Source: Chloracidobacterium sp.
Lineage (GTDB): Bacteria > Acidobacteriota > Blastocatellia > Pyrinomonadales > Pyrinomonadaceae
DNA: 64,000 nucleotides
Direction: 5' to 3'
Assembly (NCBI GenBank): GCA_016706275.1
Contig: JADJJY010000001.1
Span: forward strand, 1,178,001-1,242,000
Below the pieces are notes generated by a model, which ran no database searches, was not told where the DNA came from, and saw only the letters and a list, made by a program, of their open reading frames with translations. The position numbers and the translations under genes are program-made. Below, piece by piece: positions 35,294 through 43,842 of this stretch. Position 1 is the stretch's first letter, and every line of letters starts with the position of its first letter.

Positions 35294-36616
35294 CTATTTC
35301 TTTAACGCGTTTTCGATAGCGTTCTTAAACCCTAACGGTGACAAACGTCGAACGAACTGTCCGTTGACAAAGATCGCGGGCGTCCCGTTTATGCCGTAAG
35401 TTTTGCCCTCGGCCATATCTTTCCGCACCTCGGCGGCAGTTTTTTCGGAGTTTAAGTCTAACGCAAACTGCGCGGCATTCAAACCGAGATCGGCGGCGTA
35501 TTTTTTGAGCGAAGCGTCGTCCAGAGCGTCTTGATTTTTATAAAGTATCTCGGTGTACTCAAAAAATTTGCCTTGATTATTTGCAGCGTTTGCAGCAAGA
35601 GCGGCACGGAATGCATTTTCGTGCAGCGTTTCAAGCGGATAATCGCGGACAACAAAGCGGATCTTGTCGGCGAAGGGAACCATCGCCTCTTTCAAAACAG
35701 GGTGTGTTTTAGAGCACGCCGAGCATTGAAAATCGCTAAACATCACGATTGTCACCGGAGCACCTGCCGGGCCGCGACCCGGATCGTCATCTACGGAGAC
35801 CGTTTGGATCGGAGCGGCGGGTTCGGTTACCAAGATCTTGGCATTGTATTTGGCAAAGAGCTTTGTGCGAAATGCGGATTCAAACCCGTCACGCTCGGCG
35901 TCGGTAAAATCTTTCATCTTGCCGGTTATCTCGCGTGCGATCAGGTCGCCGGCATCCATTTTTAGAGCCTTTGCCTCATCGATGACCAGTGCATCATAGA
36001 CGGCGGCCTCAGTCTCCGCTTTGAGTCCCTCGTAGAACTCAGCCTCAAAACTGTAGAGCGTGAGCCGATTGGCATCATCAAATTCTTTCACCGTAAGCTG
36101 GCCGCCGGTCATTGAATAGAGCAAGTCGGCAGGTTTTAGGCCGGGTGCATTTACGTCCTTGCCATAGACGACCTTGTATTTGACTGCGAGCGTGTCGACG
36201 AACTTTGCAAGCGCTTTTTCCTCCGGTTCCTGACGCATAACCTCGATGATCTGCGAGCGAACCTGCTCGAGCGTCTTTCCGCCAAGCTGATCCTGATTTA
36301 TGTCATAAACGGTCTTGATCTCAGCCGGCGTCGGGTCTTTGACCTTTTTAGCCTCGGCTTTGACGACGGCGAGAGCAGTGATATTTCGATTTTTAGCCTC
36401 GACTTCGATCAGCGTCTCACCAAGCATTTGCGAGAGGAGCTGTTTGCGGACATTCGCGACTTTTGCGGGAAATGTCGAGTGGGCCTCACGGGCTTCGGGC
36501 GACAGGTCTTTGATGGTCCAGCTGCGGCCGTTTGCCGTTGCCAAAACATCGTCCGGCTTTTGGCCGAACGCCGAAAGCGATAATAATAGACAAAAAATTA
36601 CGGTAAAAAGCTTCAT
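35294..36616 (-). CDS. Periplasmic SurA-like / DsbA-like fusion protein
   Basis: A 440-residue exported protein (signal MKLFTVIFCLLLSLSAFGQ). Residues 20-250 resemble the N-terminal helical domain of SurA-like chaperones (VLATANGRSWTIKDLSPEA, RKQLLSQMLGETLIEVEAK). From about residue 275 a thioredoxin-fold DsbA/DsbG domain begins, with active site FSDFQCSACSKTHPVLKE (CSAC) and the cis-Pro loop YGINGTPAIFVNGQFV. A role in periplasmic disulfide formation or reduction coupled to chaperone binding is likely; the order of the two halves is clear. It is divergent from mpg and 11 bp upstream of the cyclotransferase gene. Confidence 0.82.
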   Translation of the reverse strand: MKLFTVIFCLLLSLSAFGQKPDDVLATANGRSWTIKDLSPEAREAHSTFPAKVANVRKQLLSQMLGETLIEVEAKNRNITALAVVKAEAKKVKDPTPAEIKTVYDINQDQLGGKTLEQVRSQIIEVMRQEPEEKALAKFVDTLAVKYKVVYGKDVNAPGLKPADLLYSMTGGQLTVKEFDDANRLTLYSFEAEFYEGLKAETEAAVYDALVIDEAKALKMDAGDLIAREITGKMKDFTDAERDGFESAFRTKLFAKYNAKILVTEPAAPIQTVSVDDDPGRGPAGAPVTIVMFSDFQCSACSKTHPVLKEAMVPFADKIRFVVRDYPLETLHENAFRAALAANAANNQGKFFEYTEILYKNQDALDDASLKKYAADLGLNAAQFALDLNSEKTAAEVRKDMAEGKTYGINGTPAIFVNGQFVRRLSPLGFKNAIENALKK

Positions 36617-36716
36617 TTGTTTATGTCGAAAAACGTTACGATTTTATCAAATTTTCCATAAGTCTGACGCTGCGGCACACGCATTGGTTGTTTTGCCGGT
36701 TTGGTAGAATCTGTTT

Positions 36717-37352
36717 ATGAAGCTAACACGCCAATTTTATCTGCGTAATGACACACTGAGCATCGCCCGTGAACTGCTGGGGAAGCTGATCGTCATCCCT
36801 GACGATAGTGGTGGTCGCGTGTCCGCGATGATCGTCGAAACCGAGGCATATCTCGGCGTCACCGACCGTGCGGCCCACAGCTATGGCGGACGCCGCACGG
36901 CGAGAAATGAGGTGATGTACGGCATGCCGGGGCACGTGTATGTGTTTTTTGTGTATGGGATGTATTACCAGTTCAACGTGGTGTGCGGCCCGGTCGATAC
37001 GCCGCACGCGATCCTCATCCGCGGTGTCGAACCCGTCGAAGGCATCGAAAAAATGCGTGAACGCCGCGGCTTCTTGTCGGAACCGGGAGCGGTAGCGACC
37101 GGGTCAAAACGTGACAAAAATCTCACCTCCGGCCCCGGCAAACTCTGCATCGCAATGGCTATCGACAAAAACCTAAACGGCGAAGACCTGCTCGGAACAC
37201 GAGTCTGGCTCGAAGATCACCGTTCATTTACAGGCAACGAGATCGCCGTCGGGAAACGCATCGGAATCGACTATGCGGGTGAAGACGCCGAAAAGCCTTG
37301 GCGGTTTTGGGTGAAAGGGAATGAGTTTGTTAGTCAGAACCGGGAGCGGTAG
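36717..37352 (+). CDS. DNA-3-methyladenine glycosylase (AAG/MPG family)
   Basis: A 211-residue base-excision repair enzyme removing alkylated purines. Typical blocks are LARELLGKLIV, ETEAYLGVTDRAAHSYGGRRTARNEVMYG (about residues 42-70; catalytic Glu and DNA-intercalating Tyr region), GHVYVFFVYGMYYQFNVV and LTSGPGKLCIAMAI. Residues about 121-131 (SEPGAVATGSK) come from a single REP-like arm at 37076-37105. The C-terminal SQNRER and the stop lie inside a second REP-like element at 37333. Otherwise the length is normal and function is likely retained. Confidence 0.9.
   Translation: MKLTRQFYLRNDTLSIARELLGKLIVIPDDSGGRVSAMIVETEAYLGVTDRAAHSYGGRRTARNEVMYGMPGHVYVFFVYGMYYQFNVVCGPVDTPHAILIRGVEPVEGIEKMRERRGFLSEPGAVATGSKRDKNLTSGPGKLCIAMAIDKNLNGEDLLGTRVWLEDHRSFTGNEIAVGKRIGIDYAGEDAEKPWRFWVKGNEFVSQNRER
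37076..37105. repeat. REP-like arm inside the glycosylase gene
   Basis: GTCGGAACCGGGAGCGGTAG plus CGACCGGGTC matches the left arm of the 37.3-kb element with one change, in frame. Confidence 0.7.
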
Positions 37353-37414
37353 CGACCGGGTTCCGGCCAAGCTGACCGTATAAGAGCCCAGTCGCTATCG
37401 CTCCCGGTTCTGAC
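37333..37414. repeat. REP-like inverted pair providing both stop codons of convergent genes
   Basis: Left arm GTCAGAACCGGGAGCGGTAG plus CGACCGGGTTCC; right arm GCCCAGTCGCTATCGCTCCC plus GGTTCTGAC. The glycosylase stop (37350-37352) lies in the left arm and the P450 stop (37395-37397) in the right arm. Both proteins therefore end in QNRER. Confidence 0.85.
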
Positions 37415-38759
37415 ACATCATCCGCATCCCATATTTTGGCCGGAGTGTGATCAGCGGTTTGAGCCCGATCTGCTGGCCGGGAGGTAGCTCAAGCTTCCAT
37501 TTTCGGGCGAGGGTCGCCAATAGCAAAATGCCCTCGGTCCAGGCAAAGCTTTCGCCGATGCATCGCCGGACGCCGCCGCCGAAAGGGAAGTAGATGTTCT
37601 TTTGCCCTGCCTCTTTTACGCTTTGTGATTCCCAGCGTTCTGGCATAAATTCACTCGCATTGTCCCAAAACCTCGCGTCGTGTTGCAGTATGAAAGGGCT
37701 GCAAAGTACGGTCGAACCTTTTGGGATCGTGTAGCCGCCTAGCTCGTGATCGGCGACGGCAAAGCGTCCGATCGCCCATGCCGGAGGATAAAGCCGCATC
37801 GATTCGGCTAAAACGTGTTCCGTGTATTTGAGTGCTGCAAGGTCGTCGATTGTCGCCGCCCGGCCATTTAATACGGCATCAAGCTCTGCATGCAGTTTTG
37901 CCTCAGCCTCAGGGTTTTGCGAGAGCAAATAAAATGTCCAGGTAAGGGCGTTGGCGGTCGTCTCGTGACCGGCGAGAAAAAGCGTCATCACTTCGTCGCG
38001 GACCTGTTCGTTAGTCATGCCGGTTCCGTCATCCTCGTCCTGTGCCATGAGCAGCATCGAGAGCAGATCGCCGCGATCTTCGCCGGATGCACGGCGTTCG
38101 TCGATGATCTTGTAAATGATGTTGTCGAGCAGTTTACGGGCACGGTTAAAGCGTATCGTGTGCGGGAAAGGCAGTTTTTCGAGTATCTCGGAAAAGGGCA
38201 GCACGAGAAAGTTAAACATCCCGATGATAGTTTCCATCGCCTTGCCGACATCTCCGGCATCGTCTTCGACATCTGCGTCAAATAACGTTTTGCCGACGAT
38301 CTGGAGCGTTAGCCGCATCATTTCTTGGTCGATGTCGTACACGGTGCCGTCTTGCCAATCACCTGCCATGCGGTCGGCGTATCCGGTCATCGAACGGGCG
38401 TATTCGGCGATACGCGTTCGGTGAAACGCCGGTTGTATCATCCGCCGCTGACGCAGATGAAACTCGTTTTCGCTGGTGAGCAGCCCCTTGCCAAGCAGCT
38501 TTTGAGCCCGTTGGAGAGCACGCCCTTTGATAAATTTTTCGGCGTTGACGACCAAAATATCGCGAATCAGATCTGGGTGATTGATGAAATAGACGCGAGC
38601 CGGCCCCATGCGAAATGTCGTCACGTCGCCGAGAGCGGCCTGTCCGGTGAGAAACTCGATGCGGTCGCGGCGTAGCATCGGGATGCGGCGATCGAGCCAG
38701 CCGAGTTTTTGGGTCGGCGGGAGCAAAACTACATTTTTGTCGCGTGCTGTATCTGCCAT
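37395..38759 (-). CDS. Cytochrome P450
   Basis: A 454-residue heme monooxygenase. The heme-binding loop FPFGGGVRRCIGESFAW (Cys about residue 402) and I-helix oxygen-binding LFLAGHETTANAL (about 263) are intact. The K-helix ExxR is in LAESMRLYPPAW, and PERW follows. It resembles the CYP102/CYP4-like fatty-acid hydroxylase group more than steroid P450s, but the substrate is unknown; no reductase or ferredoxin gene is adjacent. The protein ends in QNRER because the stop falls in the REP-like element. Confidence 0.92.
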   Translation of the reverse strand: MADTARDKNVVLLPPTQKLGWLDRRIPMLRRDRIEFLTGQAALGDVTTFRMGPARVYFINHPDLIRDILVVNAEKFIKGRALQRAQKLLGKGLLTSENEFHLRQRRMIQPAFHRTRIAEYARSMTGYADRMAGDWQDGTVYDIDQEMMRLTLQIVGKTLFDADVEDDAGDVGKAMETIIGMFNFLVLPFSEILEKLPFPHTIRFNRARKLLDNIIYKIIDERRASGEDRGDLLSMLLMAQDEDDGTGMTNEQVRDEVMTLFLAGHETTANALTWTFYLLSQNPEAEAKLHAELDAVLNGRAATIDDLAALKYTEHVLAESMRLYPPAWAIGRFAVADHELGGYTIPKGSTVLCSPFILQHDARFWDNASEFMPERWESQSVKEAGQKNIYFPFGGGVRRCIGESFAWTEGILLLATLARKWKLELPPGQQIGLKPLITLRPKYGMRMMCQNRER

Positions 38760-38797
38760 TTAGAAATTAGATGCGAAAACTGATATTTTTATAGCAT

Positions 38798-39958
38798 ATG
38801 ACAGAAGCAAAACTTGGGAAAGTTAAACCCGATATCCGCGCCATCACGCGGCTTGTGCCGCCGAGCGGAAATCTCGTCCAGGGACAGTCCGAACTGCCGA
38901 TCGAGCCAAAACTTGCGGCCGAAGCGGCTGCGATAATTGCCGCCAGCCAAAATCATTACGGCGGCAGCGAGGGGCACGAAGGTTTGCGAAAAGCGGTCGC
39001 CGAAAAGATCGCAAAATATAACGGCATCGACATCGACGTTGACGCCCGTCCGTTTGAGGTGATGATCACGAACGGCGGCACCGGGGCATTGATCGGCGTC
39101 GCGCAAGGGTTTCTTCGAGACAAATCGGCTCTCGTTTTTGAGCCGTATTATCCGTATCACCGGCGGATCTTGGAGGAGTTTGGCAGCAAGACCGAGACGT
39201 TTGAGCTGGACGCGAATCTGACGTTTGAAAAAGACGCTTTGTTTGCGAGATGTAAGGAACTTAAAGACCGCAGCGAGTATCCGCTGGCGATGATAATCGT
39301 CTGTACGCCCGCAAATCCGAGCGGCAAAGTTATGTCGCAGACGGAACTTGAGGCGATCGCGGATGTTGCAAAAGAACTTGATCTGCTTGTCGTTTCGGAC
39401 GAGGTCTATGAGCATTACGTCGTTGGCGAAAATCCGCACACGCCGATCGCGAGTTTGCCCGATATGTGGGAGCGGACGATCACGGTCAACTCGTTCTCAA
39501 AATCGTGGAACATCTCCGGCTGGCGGCTCGGTTATGCTTACGGCCCCGGCAATTTGATCGCAAAGATCAATAACGCCGCAAATGTCATCTACGTTTGCCC
39601 TGCAACCCCTCTGCAATCGGCTCTGTCTCAGGTGCTAATGGCGGACGATACATATTACACGCGGCTGCGGGATAAATTTGACGAGAAACGGCGAAGGTTT
39701 TCGGAGGGGATTTCGAATTTGGGATTTGAAATTTATAATTCGGGGTCGGCTTTTTACATTTGGGCCCGCATCCCTGAAACCTATACCGACGCGATCGCGT
39801 TCAACGTAATGCTGATGCGTGACGCAGGGGTCGGGATGACTCCCGGCAGCGCGTTTGCCGACGGCGACGATTGGGACGCCCACGTGCGTATCTGCATCGC
39901 CCGCGAAGATCTTATTTTGGACGGTGCGATGGAAAAACTTCGCAGTGTTTTGCAGTAA
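38798..39958 (+). CDS. Class I/II pyridoxal-phosphate aminotransferase
   Basis: A 386-residue fold-type-I PLP enzyme. The motif YGGSEGHEGLRKAVAEKI (about residue 50), TNGGTGALIGVAQGFL, CTPANPSGKVMSQ (about 172), SDEVYEHYV (PLP ring Asp and Tyr, about 200) and the Schiff-base lysine in VNSFSKSWNISGWRLGYA (about 232) are present. It belongs to the aspartate/aromatic aminotransferase Ib group; the amino donor is unspecified. It is divergent from the P450 gene by 38 bp. Confidence 0.9.
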   Translation: MTEAKLGKVKPDIRAITRLVPPSGNLVQGQSELPIEPKLAAEAAAIIAASQNHYGGSEGHEGLRKAVAEKIAKYNGIDIDVDARPFEVMITNGGTGALIGVAQGFLRDKSALVFEPYYPYHRRILEEFGSKTETFELDANLTFEKDALFARCKELKDRSEYPLAMIIVCTPANPSGKVMSQTELEAIADVAKELDLLVVSDEVYEHYVVGENPHTPIASLPDMWERTITVNSFSKSWNISGWRLGYAYGPGNLIAKINNAANVIYVCPATPLQSALSQVLMADDTYYTRLRDKFDEKRRRFSEGISNLGFEIYNSGSAFYIWARIPETYTDAIAFNVMLMRDAGVGMTPGSAFADGDDWDAHVRICIAREDLILDGAMEKLRSVLQ

Positions 39959-39987
39959 AGCCCTCGATTTTGGGGTAAAATTTAGTT

Positions 39988-40215
39988 ATGAAACTCATTG
40001 AGCGAATAACAATAAATCCAAATCAATGCGGTGGACGTCCGTGCATTCGCGGAATGCGGATACGCGTGACGGATGTATTGGATCTTTTAGGTTCGGGGCT
40101 TTCAAAAGAACAGATCCTCGAAGAAATGCCCGACCTCGAAATGGAAGATATAAATGCTGTGCTGCAATATGCGGCTAGCCGGTTCGATCACCCCGTTTTG
40201 CCGGCAATTGCATGA
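39988..40215 (+). CDS. DUF433 antitoxin-like protein
   Basis: A 75-residue winged-helix-like protein. RITINPNQCGGRPCIRGMRIRV (split here as RITINPNQCGG and RPCIRGMRIRV) followed by DVLDLLGSGLSKEQILEEMP is the hallmark of DUF433, often an antitoxin (VapB45-type) for DUF5615 PIN-like proteins. The stop overlaps the next gene by 4 bp. Confidence 0.85.
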   Translation: MKLIERITINPNQCGGRPCIRGMRIRVTDVLDLLGSGLSKEQILEEMPDLEMEDINAVLQYAASRFDHPVLPAIA

Positions 40216-40565
40216 GGATTTGGATAGATGCTCATCTCTCGCCGCAGATCGCTTTGTGGATAAGCGATACGCTCGAGTTTCAGGCTGTTGCCGTGCGCGA
40301 ACTTGGTCTGCGGGATGCCGAGGATATTGAAATATTCAATTCTGCTCGTGAAGAAAATGCCATCGTTTTAACCAAAGACCGCGATTTCTTAGATCTATTG
40401 GGTCGATTCGGCCCGCCGCCTAAAGTGATATGGTTAACGTGTGGCAATACCTCGAACGAGGTCCTTCAGCACATCCTTAGCCAGACCTTATCTGATGCGG
40501 TCGCGTTGCTTGCGCGAGGTGAGACAATAGTTGAAATTAGCTCCGTACCAATTTTAGAACCATGA
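40212..40565 (+). CDS. DUF5615 PIN-like toxin
   Basis: A 117-residue PIN-superfamily protein. Acidic active-site residues are visible in MRIWIDAHLSP (Asp6), RDAEDIEIFN, and VLTKDRDFLDLLGR (Asp pair, about residue 58). In characterised relatives (VapC45/Mut7-C) these bind magnesium for RNA cleavage. It is coupled to its DUF433 partner by a 4-bp overlap and to the S46 peptidase gene by another, so three genes form one translational unit. Confidence 0.82.
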   Translation: MRIWIDAHLSPQIALWISDTLEFQAVAVRELGLRDAEDIEIFNSAREENAIVLTKDRDFLDLLGRFGPPPKVIWLTCGNTSNEVLQHILSQTLSDAVALLARGETIVEISSVPILEP

Positions 40566-42625
40566 AAAAATTTCCTGTTTATTTACTGATTGCGTCCTTT
40601 CTTTTAAGCGGAATATCCGTCCTCGCCGATGACGGTATGTGGACGTTTGACAATCCGCCGCTAAAGCAGTGGAAAGAGCGTTATAATTTTGAGCCGTCGA
40701 AAGAGTGGCTTGATAAATTGCGGCTGGCGTCAGTCAGGTTTCCGGGGGCGTCGGGCGTTTTTGTTTCGCCAAACGGGCTGATCGCGACAAATCATCATGT
40801 GGCGTCGGGATTTATCGAGCGTCTTTCAAGCAAAGAACGTGACCTGTTAAAGAACGGGTATTACGCCAAGACGCAGGCCGACGAGCTAAAGGTGCCGGAC
40901 GGCAACGTCTCGATACTCGAGTCGTATGACAATGTGACCGAGCGTGTTCACAACGCTGCGAATTCGGGAGCGACTGATGCGGAAAAGGCCGCAAAACGTT
41001 CGACTGAGATCGCGGCTGTTGAGAAAGATTGCCCCGCGGGCTTGCGTTGCGAGGTCGTCTCACTCTATAGCGGCGGTGAATATTGGAACTACCGTTTCAA
41101 ACGATATACCGATGTCCGGCTTGTGATGGCACCTGAGGAGCAGGCGGCATTTTTTGGCGGTGATTACGACAATTTTGTGTATCCGCGGCACGATCTGGAT
41201 TTTACGTTTGTGCGTGTCTATGAGAACGACAAACCGGCAAGCACGCCAAATTATTTAAAGTGGTCCGCGACCGGAGCACCTGAGGGCGAATTCATAATTG
41301 CGTCCGGTTATCCGGGGTCGACGGCTCGTCTGCTAACTGTAGCTCAGCTTGCGTATCAACGTGATGTCGGCAACCCGTTGCAGGAAAAGGTTTGGAAGAC
41401 ACGCCGCAAGGCTCTTGAGGATTATTCAAAACGCGGTGCCGAGCAACTGCGTCAGGCAAATTCAGGAATGCGTTCGCTCGCCAATTCCCTCAAACGCCTC
41501 GATGGCCAGCAGACCGGATTGCTTAATCCGCGTAATTTTGCCAAGAAAGAGGCCGAGGAAAAAGACCTGCGTGACAAACTCGCGGCGAAACCCGATCTCA
41601 ATAAGCAATACGCTCCGGCTTGGGATGCGATCGCAAAGGCAAACGCGGAATTGCCCTCAAAAGCAAACCAACTAGCCTTTTCGAGCCTCGCGTCGTCTCG
41701 TCTTGCGACCATCGCTCAACAGATCGTGACTTATCATATCGAGACCGCAAAGCCTGATGCTCAGCGTTACGCAGAATATCGCGATGCTCGGCTTGAGGCG
41801 TTTAAATCCTCACTCCTGTCGCCGGCTCCGATCTACACCGAGATGGAAGAAGCGGCACTCACGCACTGGATGAACGAGGCGAGAAAGACGCTTGGGGCAA
41901 GCGATCCTTTTATCAAAGCCGCTCTCGGCGAAGCCGAACCAGCGGAGGTCGTCGGACGTGCGATCCGTGAGACCAAGCTCAAAGATCCGGCGGCACGAAA
42001 GGCTCTGCTCGAAGGCGGGGCCGCCGCAATTGCCGCTTCGACCGATCCGATGGTCACCCTTGCTCGCCGCGTTGAACCGATCATCCGCGAACTTCGCTCC
42101 TGGAACGAAAAGAATATCCTCGCGGTCGAGACATCAAACGGTACCAAGATCGCACAGGCCCGATTTGCCGTCTATGGAAAAAATATGCCGCCCGACGCTA
42201 ACGGCCACCTGCGTCTCTGCTACGGCGTGGTCAAGGGCTATGACGAAGACACGACGCTTGTTCCTTACAAGACGACGTACTTTGGACTCTATGACAGGGC
42301 GTACAGCTTTGCTGAAAGCACACCGTTTGAACTAGCTCCGAGTCTGAAAGCTGCCCGAAACAAGATAAACCTTGAGACGCCTCTTAATTTTGTCTATACG
42401 GCGGACACGATCGGCGGCAACTCAGGTTCGCCGGTGGTTAATCGCAAAGGCGAGGTTGTAGGGCTTAATTTTGACAGCAACAACCAAAAGCTCTCGAACC
42501 GCTATTGGTACATCGACGAGGCCGAAGGCTCACGTGCCGTCGGCGTTCATTCCGCAGGCATCATCGAGGCTTTATCAAAGGTCTATAACGCCGGGCCGTT
42601 GGTGAAAGAGTTATTGGGTAACTAA
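40562..42625 (+). CDS. S46 family peptidase (dipeptidyl-peptidase 7/11 type)
   Basis: A 687-residue exported serine exopeptidase that removes dipeptides from oligopeptides in the periplasm. A signal peptide covers residues 1-22 (LLIASFLLSGISVLA). The chymotrypsin-like halves carry catalytic His in GLIATNHHVASGFI (about residue 79) and Ser in GGNSGSPVVNRKGEVVGL (about 618); the Asp lies near GGDYDNFVYPRHDLDFTF (about 200-215). Length and C-terminus (GVHSAGIIEALSKVY) are standard. It overlaps the upstream toxin gene by 4 bp. The gene ends opposite a convergent gene, with a terminator hairpin at 42643. Confidence 0.9.
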   Translation: MKKFPVYLLIASFLLSGISVLADDGMWTFDNPPLKQWKERYNFEPSKEWLDKLRLASVRFPGASGVFVSPNGLIATNHHVASGFIERLSSKERDLLKNGYYAKTQADELKVPDGNVSILESYDNVTERVHNAANSGATDAEKAAKRSTEIAAVEKDCPAGLRCEVVSLYSGGEYWNYRFKRYTDVRLVMAPEEQAAFFGGDYDNFVYPRHDLDFTFVRVYENDKPASTPNYLKWSATGAPEGEFIIASGYPGSTARLLTVAQLAYQRDVGNPLQEKVWKTRRKALEDYSKRGAEQLRQANSGMRSLANSLKRLDGQQTGLLNPRNFAKKEAEEKDLRDKLAAKPDLNKQYAPAWDAIAKANAELPSKANQLAFSSLASSRLATIAQQIVTYHIETAKPDAQRYAEYRDARLEAFKSSLLSPAPIYTEMEEAALTHWMNEARKTLGASDPFIKAALGEAEPAEVVGRAIRETKLKDPAARKALLEGGAAAIAASTDPMVTLARRVEPIIRELRSWNEKNILAVETSNGTKIAQARFAVYGKNMPPDANGHLRLCYGVVKGYDEDTTLVPYKTTYFGLYDRAYSFAESTPFELAPSLKAARNKINLETPLNFVYTADTIGGNSGSPVVNRKGEVVGLNFDSNNQKLSNRYWYIDEAEGSRAVGVHSAGIIEALSKVYNAGPLVKELLGN

Positions 42626-43684
42626 TTTTTCGTCAAAACAAGAGGCTATAGTGACGCTATAGCCTTTTTTTGCAAAGCCGTAATCCTCACCGTTCCACAG
42701 CTCAAGATCGGTCGTGTGTTTTGTGACTAGGTCGCGCGTCATCTGCGGATAGGCTTTTTGCCACGCCGGACACTGGTTTTTGACGACGCGTTTGACGGTC
42801 GGGTAGAGGATGAATGAGTAGCCGGACGGATTAAACGCCTCGTTCATGTGGTCGGTGACGAAGGGCTTGAGCAGCGTTTCGTTTACATTGACAGGTTCAT
42901 TTATCTGCCATAACCCATCTTTTAAGATCAGGGTTGGCGGTCGTGTCGTCGAGCCGATCTGAATCGGGCTACCGAGCCCCTGATAAAACCTCATCCCGGC
43001 ATAGTTTGCATACAGATCTGCGTTTGAATAGACGCCTGAGACGAGCAGTCCAAAATACGTCCGCTCGGTCCGTTTGCCCCAATCGACAGCTTTCTTTTCC
43101 GCCTCGTTTGCCGTTTTGCCTTTGGCGGCGGCATCGTTATATAGCTTGTAATATTTGTATCCCTGTTGGAAAAAATGCTCGACCTTGTCGGTGCCAAACT
43201 CGGTGCCGTACATCCGGATGGTCGGGCTGATCGTTGCGTAATCGATCGGCATCAGGATAAAGATCGAGTCGGTAAAGCTGACTTTGTAGAGAGCAGGTTC
43301 ATGGCTAAACTCATGCTGCTTGAACCATTTTCCGGTCACGGTGATAAAGAGATTGCCTGATCCAAGCTGTTTATAGACCGCTTCGGCGGCGGCGTCATTT
43401 GAACGCAAATTATCGAGAGCCTTTTTCTCTGAAGTTTCGGAACCGCATTTTGTGCCTTTCGCAGCGGTTTTATCGAGGCACGACAGACGCAGGGCGATAT
43501 CCGCGTTTAGCTTATCGAGAGCAAGCTGGATATTTTCGCGGACGTGATCGGTCACCTCGTCGCCGATGTCAAAAAGCGGCTCGGGCGGCAAATTGTATTG
43601 ATCAGTCTCAAATGCCAGCGTCGCTGGGACGCTTAAAAACAACACGACGGCCAACATCATCGAGACGAGGGGCGATAATTTCAT
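42611..43684 (-). CDS. Hypothetical secreted protein
   Basis: A 357-residue exported protein (signal MMLAVVLFLSVPATLA). A region FGTDKVEHFFQQGYKYYKLYN (about 160-180) and KRTERTYFGLLVSGVYSNADLYANYAGMRFYQ suggest a mostly helical globular domain. No family recognised. Its 3' end overlaps the S46 peptidase by 15 bp and contains that gene's terminator. Probably periplasmic. Confidence 0.7.
   Translation of the reverse strand: MKLSPLVSMMLAVVLFLSVPATLAFETDQYNLPPEPLFDIGDEVTDHVRENIQLALDKLNADIALRLSCLDKTAAKGTKCGSETSEKKALDNLRSNDAAAEAVYKQLGSGNLFITVTGKWFKQHEFSHEPALYKVSFTDSIFILMPIDYATISPTIRMYGTEFGTDKVEHFFQQGYKYYKLYNDAAAKGKTANEAEKKAVDWGKRTERTYFGLLVSGVYSNADLYANYAGMRFYQGLGSPIQIGSTTRPPTLILKDGLWQINEPVNVNETLLKPFVTDHMNEAFNPSGYSFILYPTVKRVVKNQCPAWQKAYPQMTRDLVTKHTTDLELWNGEDYGFAKKGYSVTIASCFDEKLVTQ
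42643..42671 (+). terminator. Rho-independent terminator of the S46 peptidase gene, inside a convergent coding region
   Basis: AGGCTATAG pairs with CTATAGCCT around the loop tgacg and is followed by TTTTTTT. It lies 18 bp beyond the peptidase stop, but within codons of the convergent hypothetical gene. Confidence 0.75.
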
Positions 43685-43842
43685 ATTCGTTTAGCAAAAA
43701 ATGAATTGCACATTTCACCGAAAATCACGGCTACATTAAACTAAGATGTCCTAACTCGTTGCAAGGTTTTATCGGCTAAAACATGAATTATGCGAGATTG
43801 ATCTTGCTGCCGCTGAAAGATTATTAACCAAGAGATAACACG

